From Paenibacillus rhizophilus (GTDB lineage: Bacteria; Bacillota; Bacilli; Paenibacillales; Paenibacillaceae), in NCBI RefSeq assembly GCF_003854965.1, contig NZ_RQPI01000011.1, forward strand, positions 1 to 64,000: a DNA stretch of 64,000 nt, given 5' to 3'. The notes under the pieces were generated by a model. The model saw only the letters and a list, made by a program, of their open reading frames with translations. It was not told the origin of the DNA and did not search any database. Position numbers and translations under genes: made by a program. Positions within the stretch are counted from its first letter, which is position 1. Each line of letters begins with the position of its first letter. This document shows, piece after piece, positions 49,242 to 56,919 of the stretch.

Positions 49242-50351
49242 ATGAAGATCATGGATTTATTCTCGGTATTGGAACGGGACGATTACGAACAGCTGCTGTT
49301 TTGTCAGGACAAAGCGTCCGGACTGAAGGCGATCATTGCGATTCACGACACGACGCTCGGGCCCGCTCTGGGCGGAACTCGGATGTGGACCTATGCTTCC
49401 GAGGAAGAGGCAATCGTCGACGCGCTTCGTCTGGCAAAAGGCATGACCTACAAAAATGCCGTCTCCGGACTTAATCTGGGCGGGGGCAAGACCGTAATCA
49501 TCGGCGATCCGAAAAAAGATAAGAACGAAGCGATGTTCCGCGCCTTCGGAAGATATATACAAGGGCTGAACGGACGCTATATCACCGCCGAGGACGTCGG
49601 AACGACCGAGGATGATATGGACATTATCCATCAGGAGACCGATTATGTGACCGGGATTTCCCAATCCTACGGTTCTTCGGGCAATCCTTCGCCGGTTACG
49701 GCTTTTGGCGTATACCGGGGCATGAAGGCGGCGGCGAAGGCGGCATTCGGTACGGATTCGCTGGAGGGTAAGACGATCGCCGTTCAGGGCGTAGGCAACG
49801 TAGCCTTTGCCTTGTGCGGGCATCTTCATGAGGAGGGCGCCCGGCTTATCGTGACCGACATTAACAAGGAGGCCGTTCGCCGGGCCGTGGATGCATACGG
49901 CGCCAAAGCGGTCGATCCGAATGAGATTGTCGGCGTAGACTGTGATATTTACGCACCGTGCGCGCTCGGGGCGACCATCAACGACCAGACGCTGCCGCTG
50001 ATCAAGGCCACAGTCATCGCGGGCGCGGCCAACAACCAGTTGAAGGAGCCACGCCACGGCGACGCGCTGCATGCGAGAGGCATTGTCTACGCCCCTGATT
50101 ATGTGATCAACGCGGGAGGCGTTATCAATATTGCCGACGAGCTGAACGGCTATAACAAGGAGCGGGCTCTGAAGCAGGTGTCGAAGATTTATGACAGTAT
50201 CACCCGTGTCCTTGAAATTTCACGCGAGAAGGGCATTCCAACCTACGCGGCGGCTGACCATCTGGCAGAGGAACGGATTGCTCTGCTCAAAAACAGCCGC
50301 AGCACCTTTCTTCGCGACGGCCATCACAACTTGAGCAGAAAACGGCATTAA
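49242..50351 (+). CDS. bcd: Leucine (branched-chain amino acid) dehydrogenase
   Basis: The 369-residue Glu/Leu/Phe/Val dehydrogenase converts branched-chain amino acids to 2-oxo acids with NAD+. It has the substrate-binding [11 protein letters not shown] motif with the catalytic Lys, DVGTTEDDM and the NAD fold [15 protein letters not shown]. Phe/Leu DH-type residues follow ([27 protein letters not shown]). It resembles the Bacillus Bcd enzyme, which starts branched-chain fatty acid synthesis. The start is ATG 49242 or the in-frame ATG 49251; GGGACAGGAG is upstream, and the second gives the more conserved N-terminus ([15 protein letters not shown]). A terminator follows. Confidence 0.92.
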   Translation: MKIMDLFSVLERDDYEQLLFCQDKASGLKAIIAIHDTTLGPALGGTRMWTYASEEEAIVDALRLAKGMTYKNAVSGLNLGGGKTVIIGDPKKDKNEAMFRAFGRYIQGLNGRYITAEDVGTTEDDMDIIHQETDYVTGISQSYGSSGNPSPVTAFGVYRGMKAAAKAAFGTDSLEGKTIAVQGVGNVAFALCGHLHEEGARLIVTDINKEAVRRAVDAYGAKAVDPNEIVGVDCDIYAPCALGATINDQTLPLIKATVIAGAANNQLKEPRHGDALHARGIVYAPDYVINAGGVINIADELNGYNKERALKQVSKIYDSITRVLEISREKGIPTYAAADHLAEERIALLKNSRSTFLRDGHHNLSRKRH

Positions 50352-50361
50352 TCGGATTTCT

Positions 50362-50402
50362 ACGGCCCGGTATACCCGCATTCAAGCGGGCCGGGCTTTT
50401 TT
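50362..50402 (+). terminator. Terminator of the leucine dehydrogenase gene
   Basis: CGGCCCG pairs with CGGGCCG around a 16-nt loop, followed by TTTTTT. Confidence 0.8.
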
Positions 50403-50453
50403 AAAATACAGATTGTATAATTAAGATCGAAGCGTCGGAAGAACGGTTTCCGG

Positions 50454-50516
50454 AAAAAAAAGCCTCTAAGCTCCCTACCGACTTACCGGTCGGTAACAGC
50501 CAAGAGGCTCTTTTTC
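50454..50516. terminator. Second terminator with internal palindrome
   Basis: AAAAAAAAGCCTCT pairs with AGAGGCTCTTTTT. Inside the loop TACCGAC and GTCGGTA (50476-50495) form another hairpin. The T-runs on both strands let it work for either direction, including the minus-strand cyclophilin gene. Confidence 0.75.
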
Positions 50517-50517
50517 T

Positions 50518-50621
50518 AAATATCAGAAAGTATAAGCTTCGCGCTTATCCTTAATCTGATATTTTTACGAGAAACGGATGCCTTCCTCTTCCAGAGGACG
50601 GCGAAGCCGTTTCTTCTTAGG
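50518..50621 (+). repeat. Structured dispersed repeat, complete copy
   Basis: The hairpin AAATATCAG/CTGATATTT, with inner TATAAGC/GCTTAT, is followed by GAGAAACGG/CCGTTTCTTC with inner CCTCT/AGAGG. It has the same architecture as 16828-16928, with stem bases exchanged in pairs. It fills the gap between the terminator and the cyclophilin stop. Confidence 0.75.
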
Positions 50622-50637
50622 CGGACATGCATGAACG

Positions 50638-51345
50638 TTACTGCATTTTGTCCGGTTCGGGATAAGCGACGCCCAAGGTATCTACCGTTATCTTCTTGAT
50701 TACGGGCGGATTTTCGGGACGGTCGTTGGCGTCTCTCGGAAGATTGACGATGGCGTCGACGACATTGAGCCCTTCGGTGACTTTTCCGAAGGCCGCATAC
50801 TTTCCGTCCAGACTCGTCGCGGCCGCCGTCATAATGAAGAATTGCGATCCCGCCGAATCGGGATCGTTCGTCCGGGCCATGGACAGCACGCCTCTCGTAT
50901 GCAGGAGCTTGTTGGGGAAGCCGTTCTCGGAGAATTCTCCGGAAATGCCGTACCCGGGGCCTCCCATGCCCGTGCCTTCCGGATCACCGCCCTGAATCAT
51001 GAACCCGGGGATGACACGGTGGAAGATCGTCCCGTTATAGAACCCTTTTTTAATGAGTGAAATGAAATTGTTCACCGTATTCGGGGCGACCTCGGGATAC
51101 AGCTCGGCCTTGATGATCCCGCCGTCCCCCATCTCAATGGTAACCAGGGGGTGGCTCGCACTATCGGAGGGCGTTCCGTTAGCGGGCGCGCCGTCTGTCT
51201 GCGATCCCGGGCCTGTGGTCCCGGATGCGCTTGGGGTGGCGTTGCCCGCAGCGTCAGGCTTGCTGCCGCACCCGGATGCCAGAATCAGCATCATAAGGCC
51301 CAGAAGCGCCCATATGACGAAGGAATGTTTGCTTGCAGCTCTCAC
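50638..51345 (-). CDS. Cyclophilin-type peptidyl-prolyl isomerase lipoprotein
   Basis: The 235-residue exported protein has a lipoprotein signal with LILASGC (Cys at about 26), a Ser/Gly/Thr-rich tether (about 30-62) and a cyclophilin domain (about 65-225). The domain has active-site motifs FHRVIPGFMIQGGD, GGPGYGISGEF, GVLSMARTNDPDSAGSQFFI and YAAFGKVTEG. It should catalyse proline cis-trans isomerisation on the outer face of the membrane and assist folding of secreted proteins. The start is GTG 51345, with GGAG about 10 nt upstream. It is monocistronic. Confidence 0.93.
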   Translation of the reverse strand: MRAASKHSFVIWALLGLMMLILASGCGSKPDAAGNATPSASGTTGPGSQTDGAPANGTPSDSASHPLVTIEMGDGGIIKAELYPEVAPNTVNNFISLIKKGFYNGTIFHRVIPGFMIQGGDPEGTGMGGPGYGISGEFSENGFPNKLLHTRGVLSMARTNDPDSAGSQFFIMTAAATSLDGKYAAFGKVTEGLNVVDAIVNLPRDANDRPENPPVIKKITVDTLGVAYPEPDKMQ

Positions 51346-51439
51346 TAATCTTTCGCTCCTTTACTTCATTAATCCGTGCGTCATATGCATCATAACCCGG
51401 AGCCTTTCTATTTTGCAAAATTCACAGGGTTAATCGGGA

Positions 51440-51468
51440 TTGGCACCGGCCGCAAACAGGTTTACAAT
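51440..51468 (+). promoter_or_regulatory. Promoter of the MFS gene
   Basis: TTGGCA (51440-51445) and TACAAT (51463-51468) have a 17-bp spacer and lie about 40 bp upstream of the start codon. Confidence 0.65.
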
Positions 51469-51506
51469 AATAGGATGCTTCCAAGAAGCTTGAAAGGATG
51501 TACAGC

Positions 51507-52778
51507 ATGATGAACTTTTCGTGGAAGCGGAACCTTGCCGTCCTTTGGGTGGGCGTATTTCTGTGCAGCACGTCGTATTCGATCTCGATTCCGTTTATGT
51601 CCATTTTTCTGAGCGATGATCTGGGGGTAACCAGCCATTTGGAGGCTTGGTCCGGCTTCGCTTTCGGAATCTCGTTTCTAGCCAGCGCGCTGATTTCTCC
51701 TTACTGGGGTTCCCTGGCCGACAAATACGGACGAAAGCCGATGCTGATCCGTTCGGGATTCAGCCTGGCCGCGCTGTATTTGATTAATTATTTTGTCCAT
51801 GATCCTTATGTATTTCTTGTTATACGGGTGCTTCAGGGGCTGCTGGCCGGGTTCGTGCCGTCCTCCATCGCGCTGGTCGCGACGAATACCCCGGAAGAGA
51901 AGACCGGGTACGCGCTTAGCGTTATGTCGACCTCTGGCGCTGCCGGAAGCATTATCGGCCCGCTCATCGGCGGCGTGATCAGCTATTATTACGGGAACCG
52001 CAGCGCCTTTCTGTTCTCGTCGGCAATTGTGCTGCTCTCGGCGGTGATCGCCACCCTGTTCGTGAAAGAGCGGAAATTGGACCGGTCGGCTCCAAGATCG
52101 CGAGTGCGCGACGATATCAGGGAAGCCGGGAGCAATGGAGCCTTCGTTTCCCTGATGGTAATGACGGGAATCTGCAACTTTTCCGTAATGCTGCTGGAAC
52201 CGCTAATTCCCATCTACATGCTGGATATGGGAATCTCGAAGGACAGCGCATCGCTTACTTCGGGAATCGTCTTCTCGGCAGTGGGCATCGCCACGGTGCT
52301 GATGGCTCCCCGGTGGGGAAGAATCGGGGGGCGCAAAGGCTATGGAGCCATCCTGTTTATCGGCCTTCTCGGCGGCGGAATCGGCAATATTCTGCAGTTC
52401 TTCGTGACCGGCTATGTCCAGTTCGCGATTCTGCGGTTTGTCTTTGGGCTGTTTTACGCCGGGGTGCTTCCTTCCATTAATGCGCTTATCGTAAGGGTAA
52501 CAGAGCAGGACTTCCGGGGCCGCGCTTTCGGTCTGAATCAGTCGGCCTCCCAGCTTGCGACCATGGCCGGGCCTATTCTGGGCGGCCTGCTTGGAGCCTT
52601 CCTTCCGATCCGGTGGGTGTTCGTGATCAACGGGCTGATGCTTTTGGCCGCGGGACTGACGGTGAAGACGCGGGGGCTTGAGGCGCAGGTATCCGCCGTC
52701 AGTACGGAGTACCCTTCCCGGGTGGGCAAGAGTGGACCGGATCGGGCACGGCAAAACGCCGCCGGACGCCAAAAATGA
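51507..52778 (+). CDS. Major facilitator superfamily multidrug efflux protein
   Basis: The protein of 423 residues has about 12 membrane helices, MFS motif A GSLADKYGRKPM between helices 2 and 3, a weaker repeat GRIGGRKGYGA between helices 8 and 9, and motif C GAAGSIIGPLIGG of drug-proton antiporters. It resembles the MdtG/YttB group. I start at ATG 51507, because GAAAGG is 8 nt upstream; an ATG three codons earlier abuts the same site. The last 35 residues form a hydrophilic tail. The substrate is unknown. Confidence 0.88.
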   Translation: MMNFSWKRNLAVLWVGVFLCSTSYSISIPFMSIFLSDDLGVTSHLEAWSGFAFGISFLASALISPYWGSLADKYGRKPMLIRSGFSLAALYLINYFVHDPYVFLVIRVLQGLLAGFVPSSIALVATNTPEEKTGYALSVMSTSGAAGSIIGPLIGGVISYYYGNRSAFLFSSAIVLLSAVIATLFVKERKLDRSAPRSRVRDDIREAGSNGAFVSLMVMTGICNFSVMLLEPLIPIYMLDMGISKDSASLTSGIVFSAVGIATVLMAPRWGRIGGRKGYGAILFIGLLGGGIGNILQFFVTGYVQFAILRFVFGLFYAGVLPSINALIVRVTEQDFRGRAFGLNQSASQLATMAGPILGGLLGAFLPIRWVFVINGLMLLAAGLTVKTRGLEAQVSAVSTEYPSRVGKSGPDRARQNAAGRQK

Positions 52779-52798
52779 TCGGGCGGCGCTTAGCTGCT

Positions 52799-53392
52799 TT
52801 ATTCATCTTCGCCCGTCGAGCCGTTCAGCACATCCGTGCCCGGCACGGCATCAAGCGAAGGGGAAGCCGGATCGACCGGGCTGCCGGCCTGGATATCGTC
52901 GGCGTCGGGAACATTCTCCAGCGGCTCGGTTTCGTCCTCCGCCGTATCATCGGCGTAATCGATGGAACCTTCATTCAGCCCGGCGATAAAGGAAGCCTTG
53001 GCCGCGTCGGAATACAGGAGCTCGTCCCGGCTGGGGGCGGGTCCTGAAAGGATGCTTTCCTCCAGATCGGGCGGGCCGCCCAGTCCCCGTTCGGGAGCGT
53101 TAAACCCGACATCCGCCGCGAGCTCCGGGTCCCTGGCCAAGGTTTCATTATCGGCGGTATATACGATTCCGTCGGAGGCCATTGAATCGGCGCCGACCCG
53201 CTTATGGCTGGTAAAAGGAGATTCGATGGGAACGCGCACGCTGCCGGAAGCTTCTTCGCTTACGCTTTGCACCGTTTCTGTTCCTACAAGCCGGATGTCA
53301 TCGACCGGAATATCCTGCTCCGGAGAGACGCCACCCATTTTGGCATAGCGTTCGTATTCAAAATCGGCTTCCGTCTTATTGAAATCAGCCAT
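52799..53392 (-). CDS. Acidic hypothetical protein, 197 aa
   Basis: I do not recognise this protein. It is strongly acidic, with many Asp, Glu, Pro and Ser, and looks largely disordered after residue 70 (AEDETEPLENVPDADDIQ). The N-terminus KTEADFEYERYAKMGG is the best conserved-looking part. There is no signal peptide and no Cys. It follows a 66-residue acidic gene by 5 bp and shares its transcript. A spore-associated or stress protein would fit such composition, but nothing in the sequence proves it. Confidence 0.7.
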   Translation of the reverse strand: MADFNKTEADFEYERYAKMGGVSPEQDIPVDDIRLVGTETVQSVSEEASGSVRVPIESPFTSHKRVGADSMASDGIVYTADNETLARDPELAADVGFNAPERGLGGPPDLEESILSGPAPSRDELLYSDAAKASFIAGLNEGSIDYADDTAEDETEPLENVPDADDIQAGSPVDPASPSLDAVPGTDVLNGSTGEDE

Positions 53393-53397
53393 TTTAT

Positions 53398-53598
53398 TCA
53401 GCTCCTTTTAGGTGTAATATCATGGGTGTCCGCTTCCTTTGGAAGCGCATGCCGTACGGCTTCTATCTGATCCTTGTCAGGCAGGGCATCCGGAAAAGTT
53501 CCTTCCTGAAACAGGCCGAACTCTTCATCGATATCCCGCTCGGTTACTAAATCATCTTCTTCCGAGCCGCTGCGCTTCTTGTTCTTGTACTCTTCCAA
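53398..53598 (-). CDS. Small charged hypothetical protein, 66 aa
   Basis: It starts at TTG 53598, which has AAGGAGGG 8 nt upstream. The open frame begins 14 codons earlier at an ATG without a ribosome binding site. The product (EEYKNKKRSGSEEDDLVTE ... DALPDKDQIEAVRHAL) is hydrophilic, with alternating basic and acidic stretches. It is the first gene of a two-gene unit with the 197-residue acidic protein. Its function is unknown. Confidence 0.65.
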   Translation of the reverse strand: MEEYKNKKRSGSEEDDLVTERDIDEEFGLFQEGTFPDALPDKDQIEAVRHALPKEADTHDITPKRS

Positions 53599-53820
53599 TG
53601 AGCAGCCCTCCTTCTTGGTTATCAGGCATTTGTCTAACAAAGGTATATATTAATGTTTACCCTTATAGAGGCAAGCGAATCCTTCCTTGGATTCTGTTCT
53701 TGATCTTCATATGTATTCTTTCGTGAAACGGTTATTTTTAATCAACTTAAAGGGAAGAATCGAAAGTTGGTCGAAAATTATAGCAAAATATCTATTTTGG
53801 ATAGCCGAGGTGCCACTGTT

Positions 53821-55716
53821 ATGAAATTGCCACTACACAAAATAGCGGCAGTAGTGTTTGTCATATTGCTGCTGGCCTCCATGATTGAAATCGGAATTTC
53901 CATGGAGCGGGGGAAACAGGAGGGTACCGAGCTTTCTCGGTGGAAGCTGAAATGGGTAAGCGAAGCGGAAGGAGACCATGGTCAGCATCCTCCCAGCGGG
54001 GATAAAGGATGGATTGACGTATTGTCTTCCGGCCCTCAGGTCGAGGCGCCCGGAGAGACGGCTGCTGTATGGATCCGCGCTTCTTTGCCTCCGATTAGCA
54101 GCAATTCGGCCGCACTTGTGAATAAAGTGTACGGAAAGAATATCAGAGCCTATCTTGACGATACGCTCGTCTATGGTTCAAGCGGCAGCGTAGGCCTGAG
54201 TGGAAGCAAGATTCTGATTCCGCTAAACGCGTCGCAAACCGGCAAAGAATTGTACATATACTGCGAAGGGCCTGACAGCCGCCTTGGCATAGACGGAGAG
54301 ATCAAGATTGAGAGCTACGGAAAGCTGCTGAATCTTTACTTGAAGGAAGATTTGATGGACATTATCATCGGCGGAGCGCTCATTTTTGTGGCCGTCGTGC
54401 TGGGCGTCTGCTCGATCTTTTTAAAAAGAGAGCTGTTTTTCAGCGGATTTTTGCTGATGCTGATCATGCTGTCGTCCGGGGTGCTGATGATCTACTACTC
54501 CCCTTATTTTTCGCTCGTGCTGGGCAGCAGATCGAAATGGATGGAATTGTTCTTTGATATATCGCTGTTCACGCTGCTGCCGGCATTCACCTATTTTTTC
54601 GAGAAATTATTCGGCCCCGGCCTGTATGGCGGCGTTACCCGGCTGAGGAAGTTCCAACTGGTGTATTCTCTGTTCTGCCTGGGACTCAGCATCCTCAATA
54701 TTGCCTTGTCTTACTGTATTGACGGCCTGTACAGAATGTTCACGGTGGAAATTGCAGGCGTTCTCATGATCATGCAGTTTCTGTTTCTGCTCGGACATGC
54801 GGTCCGTTACGCCCTTCGAGGCAATGTGGAAGCGATTATCTTCACCTCGGGTTTTGCTGTGTTCGCCCTGACGGCTCTAAGTGAGCTGTCCCTGTTCTAC
54901 ATGTCGGGCGAGGGATACCATCTGTACTGGTGGAAGTGGGGCATCGTCATTTTTCTTGTTTCCCTGATTGTTATCGTGGGGCGGAAGTTCGCCAAGAATC
55001 ATGAGCAGGTGGTCGAATATTCGAAGGAGCTGGAGAAGTTCAACAACGATCTTCAGCGTTCGGAAAAAATGGAAATCATCAGCGAGCTGGCCGCTTCGGT
55101 GGCGCATGAGGTCCGCAACCCGCTCCAGGTCACGAGAGGCTTTTTGCAAATCATCGGTGAAGGGTCGGACAGCAAGGAGAAGGAATATTTGCAGCTGGCT
55201 ATTTCGGAGCTGGACCGGGCCGCGCATATTATCAATGATTTTCTGACATTCGCCAAGCCGCAAATGGATGAGGTGGAATGCCTGGATGTCGGGGGAGAAT
55301 TGAAGCATGTCGCAGGCATTCTGCTTCCTCTGGCCAAAATGCAGGAAAGCACCATCGAGATCCATCTGGAGGACGGACTGTATGTGAAGTTCAGTTCCTC
55401 CAAATTCAAGCAGGCCTTGATCAATCTTATCAAAAACGGCATCGAAGCCCTTCAGGAAAGTGGGCTGGTGATCATTACTGCCTGGAAATCCGGCGGTTAC
55501 GTCGTAATCAGCATCCGGGATTCGGGGGAAGGCATGACGTCCGGGGAGATGGCCAGGCTGGGGGAGCCGTATTTCTCCAACAAAACGAAAGGTACCGGTC
55601 TCGGTTTGATGGTCACCTTCCGGATTATCGAGGCTATGAATGGCACAATCGAATTTAAGAGCATCAAGGGCAAAGGGACGGAAGTGATCGTCAAACTGCC
55701 GGCCGTCAAACCGTGA
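53821..55716 (+). CDS. Membrane histidine kinase with extracytoplasmic domain and 7TM region
   Basis: The 631-residue protein has one N-terminal membrane segment (about 8-26) and an outside domain (about 30-175) that looks like the carbohydrate-binding-like domains of 7TMR-DISM receptors. Seven helices (about 180-390), a coiled linker, HisKA with His429 in VAHEVRNPLQVTRGF and HATPase_c (LIKNGIEALQ, DSGEGM, TGLGLMV) follow. The HEVRNP box again resembles sporulation kinases, and no response regulator is adjacent. I start at ATG 53821 behind GAGGTG; the frame is open from 53767. The oxidoreductase gene follows 30 bp later. Confidence 0.87.
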   Translation: MKLPLHKIAAVVFVILLLASMIEIGISMERGKQEGTELSRWKLKWVSEAEGDHGQHPPSGDKGWIDVLSSGPQVEAPGETAAVWIRASLPPISSNSAALVNKVYGKNIRAYLDDTLVYGSSGSVGLSGSKILIPLNASQTGKELYIYCEGPDSRLGIDGEIKIESYGKLLNLYLKEDLMDIIIGGALIFVAVVLGVCSIFLKRELFFSGFLLMLIMLSSGVLMIYYSPYFSLVLGSRSKWMELFFDISLFTLLPAFTYFFEKLFGPGLYGGVTRLRKFQLVYSLFCLGLSILNIALSYCIDGLYRMFTVEIAGVLMIMQFLFLLGHAVRYALRGNVEAIIFTSGFAVFALTALSELSLFYMSGEGYHLYWWKWGIVIFLVSLIVIVGRKFAKNHEQVVEYSKELEKFNNDLQRSEKMEIISELAASVAHEVRNPLQVTRGFLQIIGEGSDSKEKEYLQLAISELDRAAHIINDFLTFAKPQMDEVECLDVGGELKHVAGILLPLAKMQESTIEIHLEDGLYVKFSSSKFKQALINLIKNGIEALQESGLVIITAWKSGGYVVISIRDSGEGMTSGEMARLGEPYFSNKTKGTGLGLMVTFRIIEAMNGTIEFKSIKGKGTEVIVKLPAVKP

Positions 55717-55746
55717 GAAACGAAGAAACGGAAAGGAGCGGGACAA

Positions 55747-56847
55747 ATGGAAAGAATCGGGTTCGGATTAATCGGCGGAGGCTGGAGGGCTGAATTCTTT
55801 CTGCGGATCGCCGAAGCGATGCCGGAGCGTTTTGCCGTAAAGGCCATCTTTGTCAGAGACCAGGGGAAGGCGGACAAGCTGCAGGAGCAATGGGGCATTA
55901 AGACGTATACCTCATTTGAGGAGTTTACCGCCGCATGCCGGAATGAATGTTCCTTCGCGGTTGTCAGCGTAAAACGTGTGGTTAACGCCGAATTCATCGA
56001 AAAGCTGACGGAAGCCGGTATCCCGGCGCTGGCTGAAACGCCTCCCGCCGACGGCGTGGAAGGCCTGCTCCGTCTGTGGGAGCGGGTGGGAGCCTCGGCC
56101 AAAGTCCAGATCGCGGAGCAGTATGCGTTCCAGCCTGTGCACGCGGCCAGAATCCGGCTGGCGCGTTCCGGCAGGCTGGGCGAAGTCAGCCAGGCCCAGG
56201 TGTCCGCGGCGCATGATTATCACGGCATCAGCCTCATCCGCAGGCTGCTGGGAATTGGCTTCGAGAATGCCGTCATCCGCGCCCAGACTTTTACTTCGCC
56301 CATTGTCAAGAGTCCGGACCGCGGCGGTCCTCCGCTCTCGGAAGAGCTTGAGGAGTCGCAGCAGATCATCGCCACGCTGGATTTCGGGAACAAACTGGGC
56401 GTGCTGGATTTCACGGGCGACCAGTATTTTTCGTGGATTCGGGGAAAGCGAATTCTGGTTCGCGGAGAGCGCGGAGAGATCGTGAACGACGAAGTGTCCT
56501 GGCTGCAGTCCTTCGACAGTCCGGTTTACGACAAGCTGCGCCGGATCGATACCGGACATGGCGGTAATCTGGAGGGCTTCCACCATAAGGGGATTATGGG
56601 CTGCGGGGAATGGCTGTATGTGAATCCCCATGCCCCGGCCCGGCTGTCGGACGATGAGATCGCGGTCGCCGAAAGCCTGGCGAGAATGGAAGATTACGTC
56701 CGGGGCGGCCCTTCTTTTTACAGCCTGGCCGAAGGCTGCCAGGACCATTATCTGGCGCTTGAGATGCAGCGGGCCGCGGTGAGCGGCGTTCCCGTCACTA
56801 CGCAGACCCAGCCCTGGGCTTCGGCTTCGGCGGGAGGAAACATTTAG
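55747..56847 (+). CDS. Gfo/Idh/MocA-family oxidoreductase
   Basis: The 366-residue NAD(P)-dependent dehydrogenase has a Rossmann start IGFGLIGGGWRAEFFLRIAE (residues 4-23) and AETPPADG in place of the usual EKP motif, followed by the alpha/beta C-terminal domain. The missing Lys of EKP (here ETP) is notable, because that Lys helps catalysis in most members; this one may have an altered mechanism. The family acts on sugars, inositols and similar polyols. AAAGGAGCGG lies before the ATG. Its neighbours (GH20 enzyme, AraC regulator) suggest sugar catabolism. Confidence 0.85.
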   Translation: MERIGFGLIGGGWRAEFFLRIAEAMPERFAVKAIFVRDQGKADKLQEQWGIKTYTSFEEFTAACRNECSFAVVSVKRVVNAEFIEKLTEAGIPALAETPPADGVEGLLRLWERVGASAKVQIAEQYAFQPVHAARIRLARSGRLGEVSQAQVSAAHDYHGISLIRRLLGIGFENAVIRAQTFTSPIVKSPDRGGPPLSEELEESQQIIATLDFGNKLGVLDFTGDQYFSWIRGKRILVRGERGEIVNDEVSWLQSFDSPVYDKLRRIDTGHGGNLEGFHHKGIMGCGEWLYVNPHAPARLSDDEIAVAESLARMEDYVRGGPSFYSLAEGCQDHYLALEMQRAAVSGVPVTTQTQPWASASAGGNI

Positions 56848-56861
56848 GTTCATAACAGAAC

Positions 56862-56917
56862 AAAAAGCGCTCTGTCCCTGCATAACCCTATGCGGCTATG
56901 CGGGACAGGGCGCTATT
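56862..56917. terminator. Bidirectional terminator between convergent genes
   Basis: AAAAAGCGCTCTGTCCCTGCATA pairs imperfectly with TATGCGGGACAGGGCGCTATTT. It separates the oxidoreductase from the convergent GH20 gene. Confidence 0.8.
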
Positions 56918-56919
56918 TA

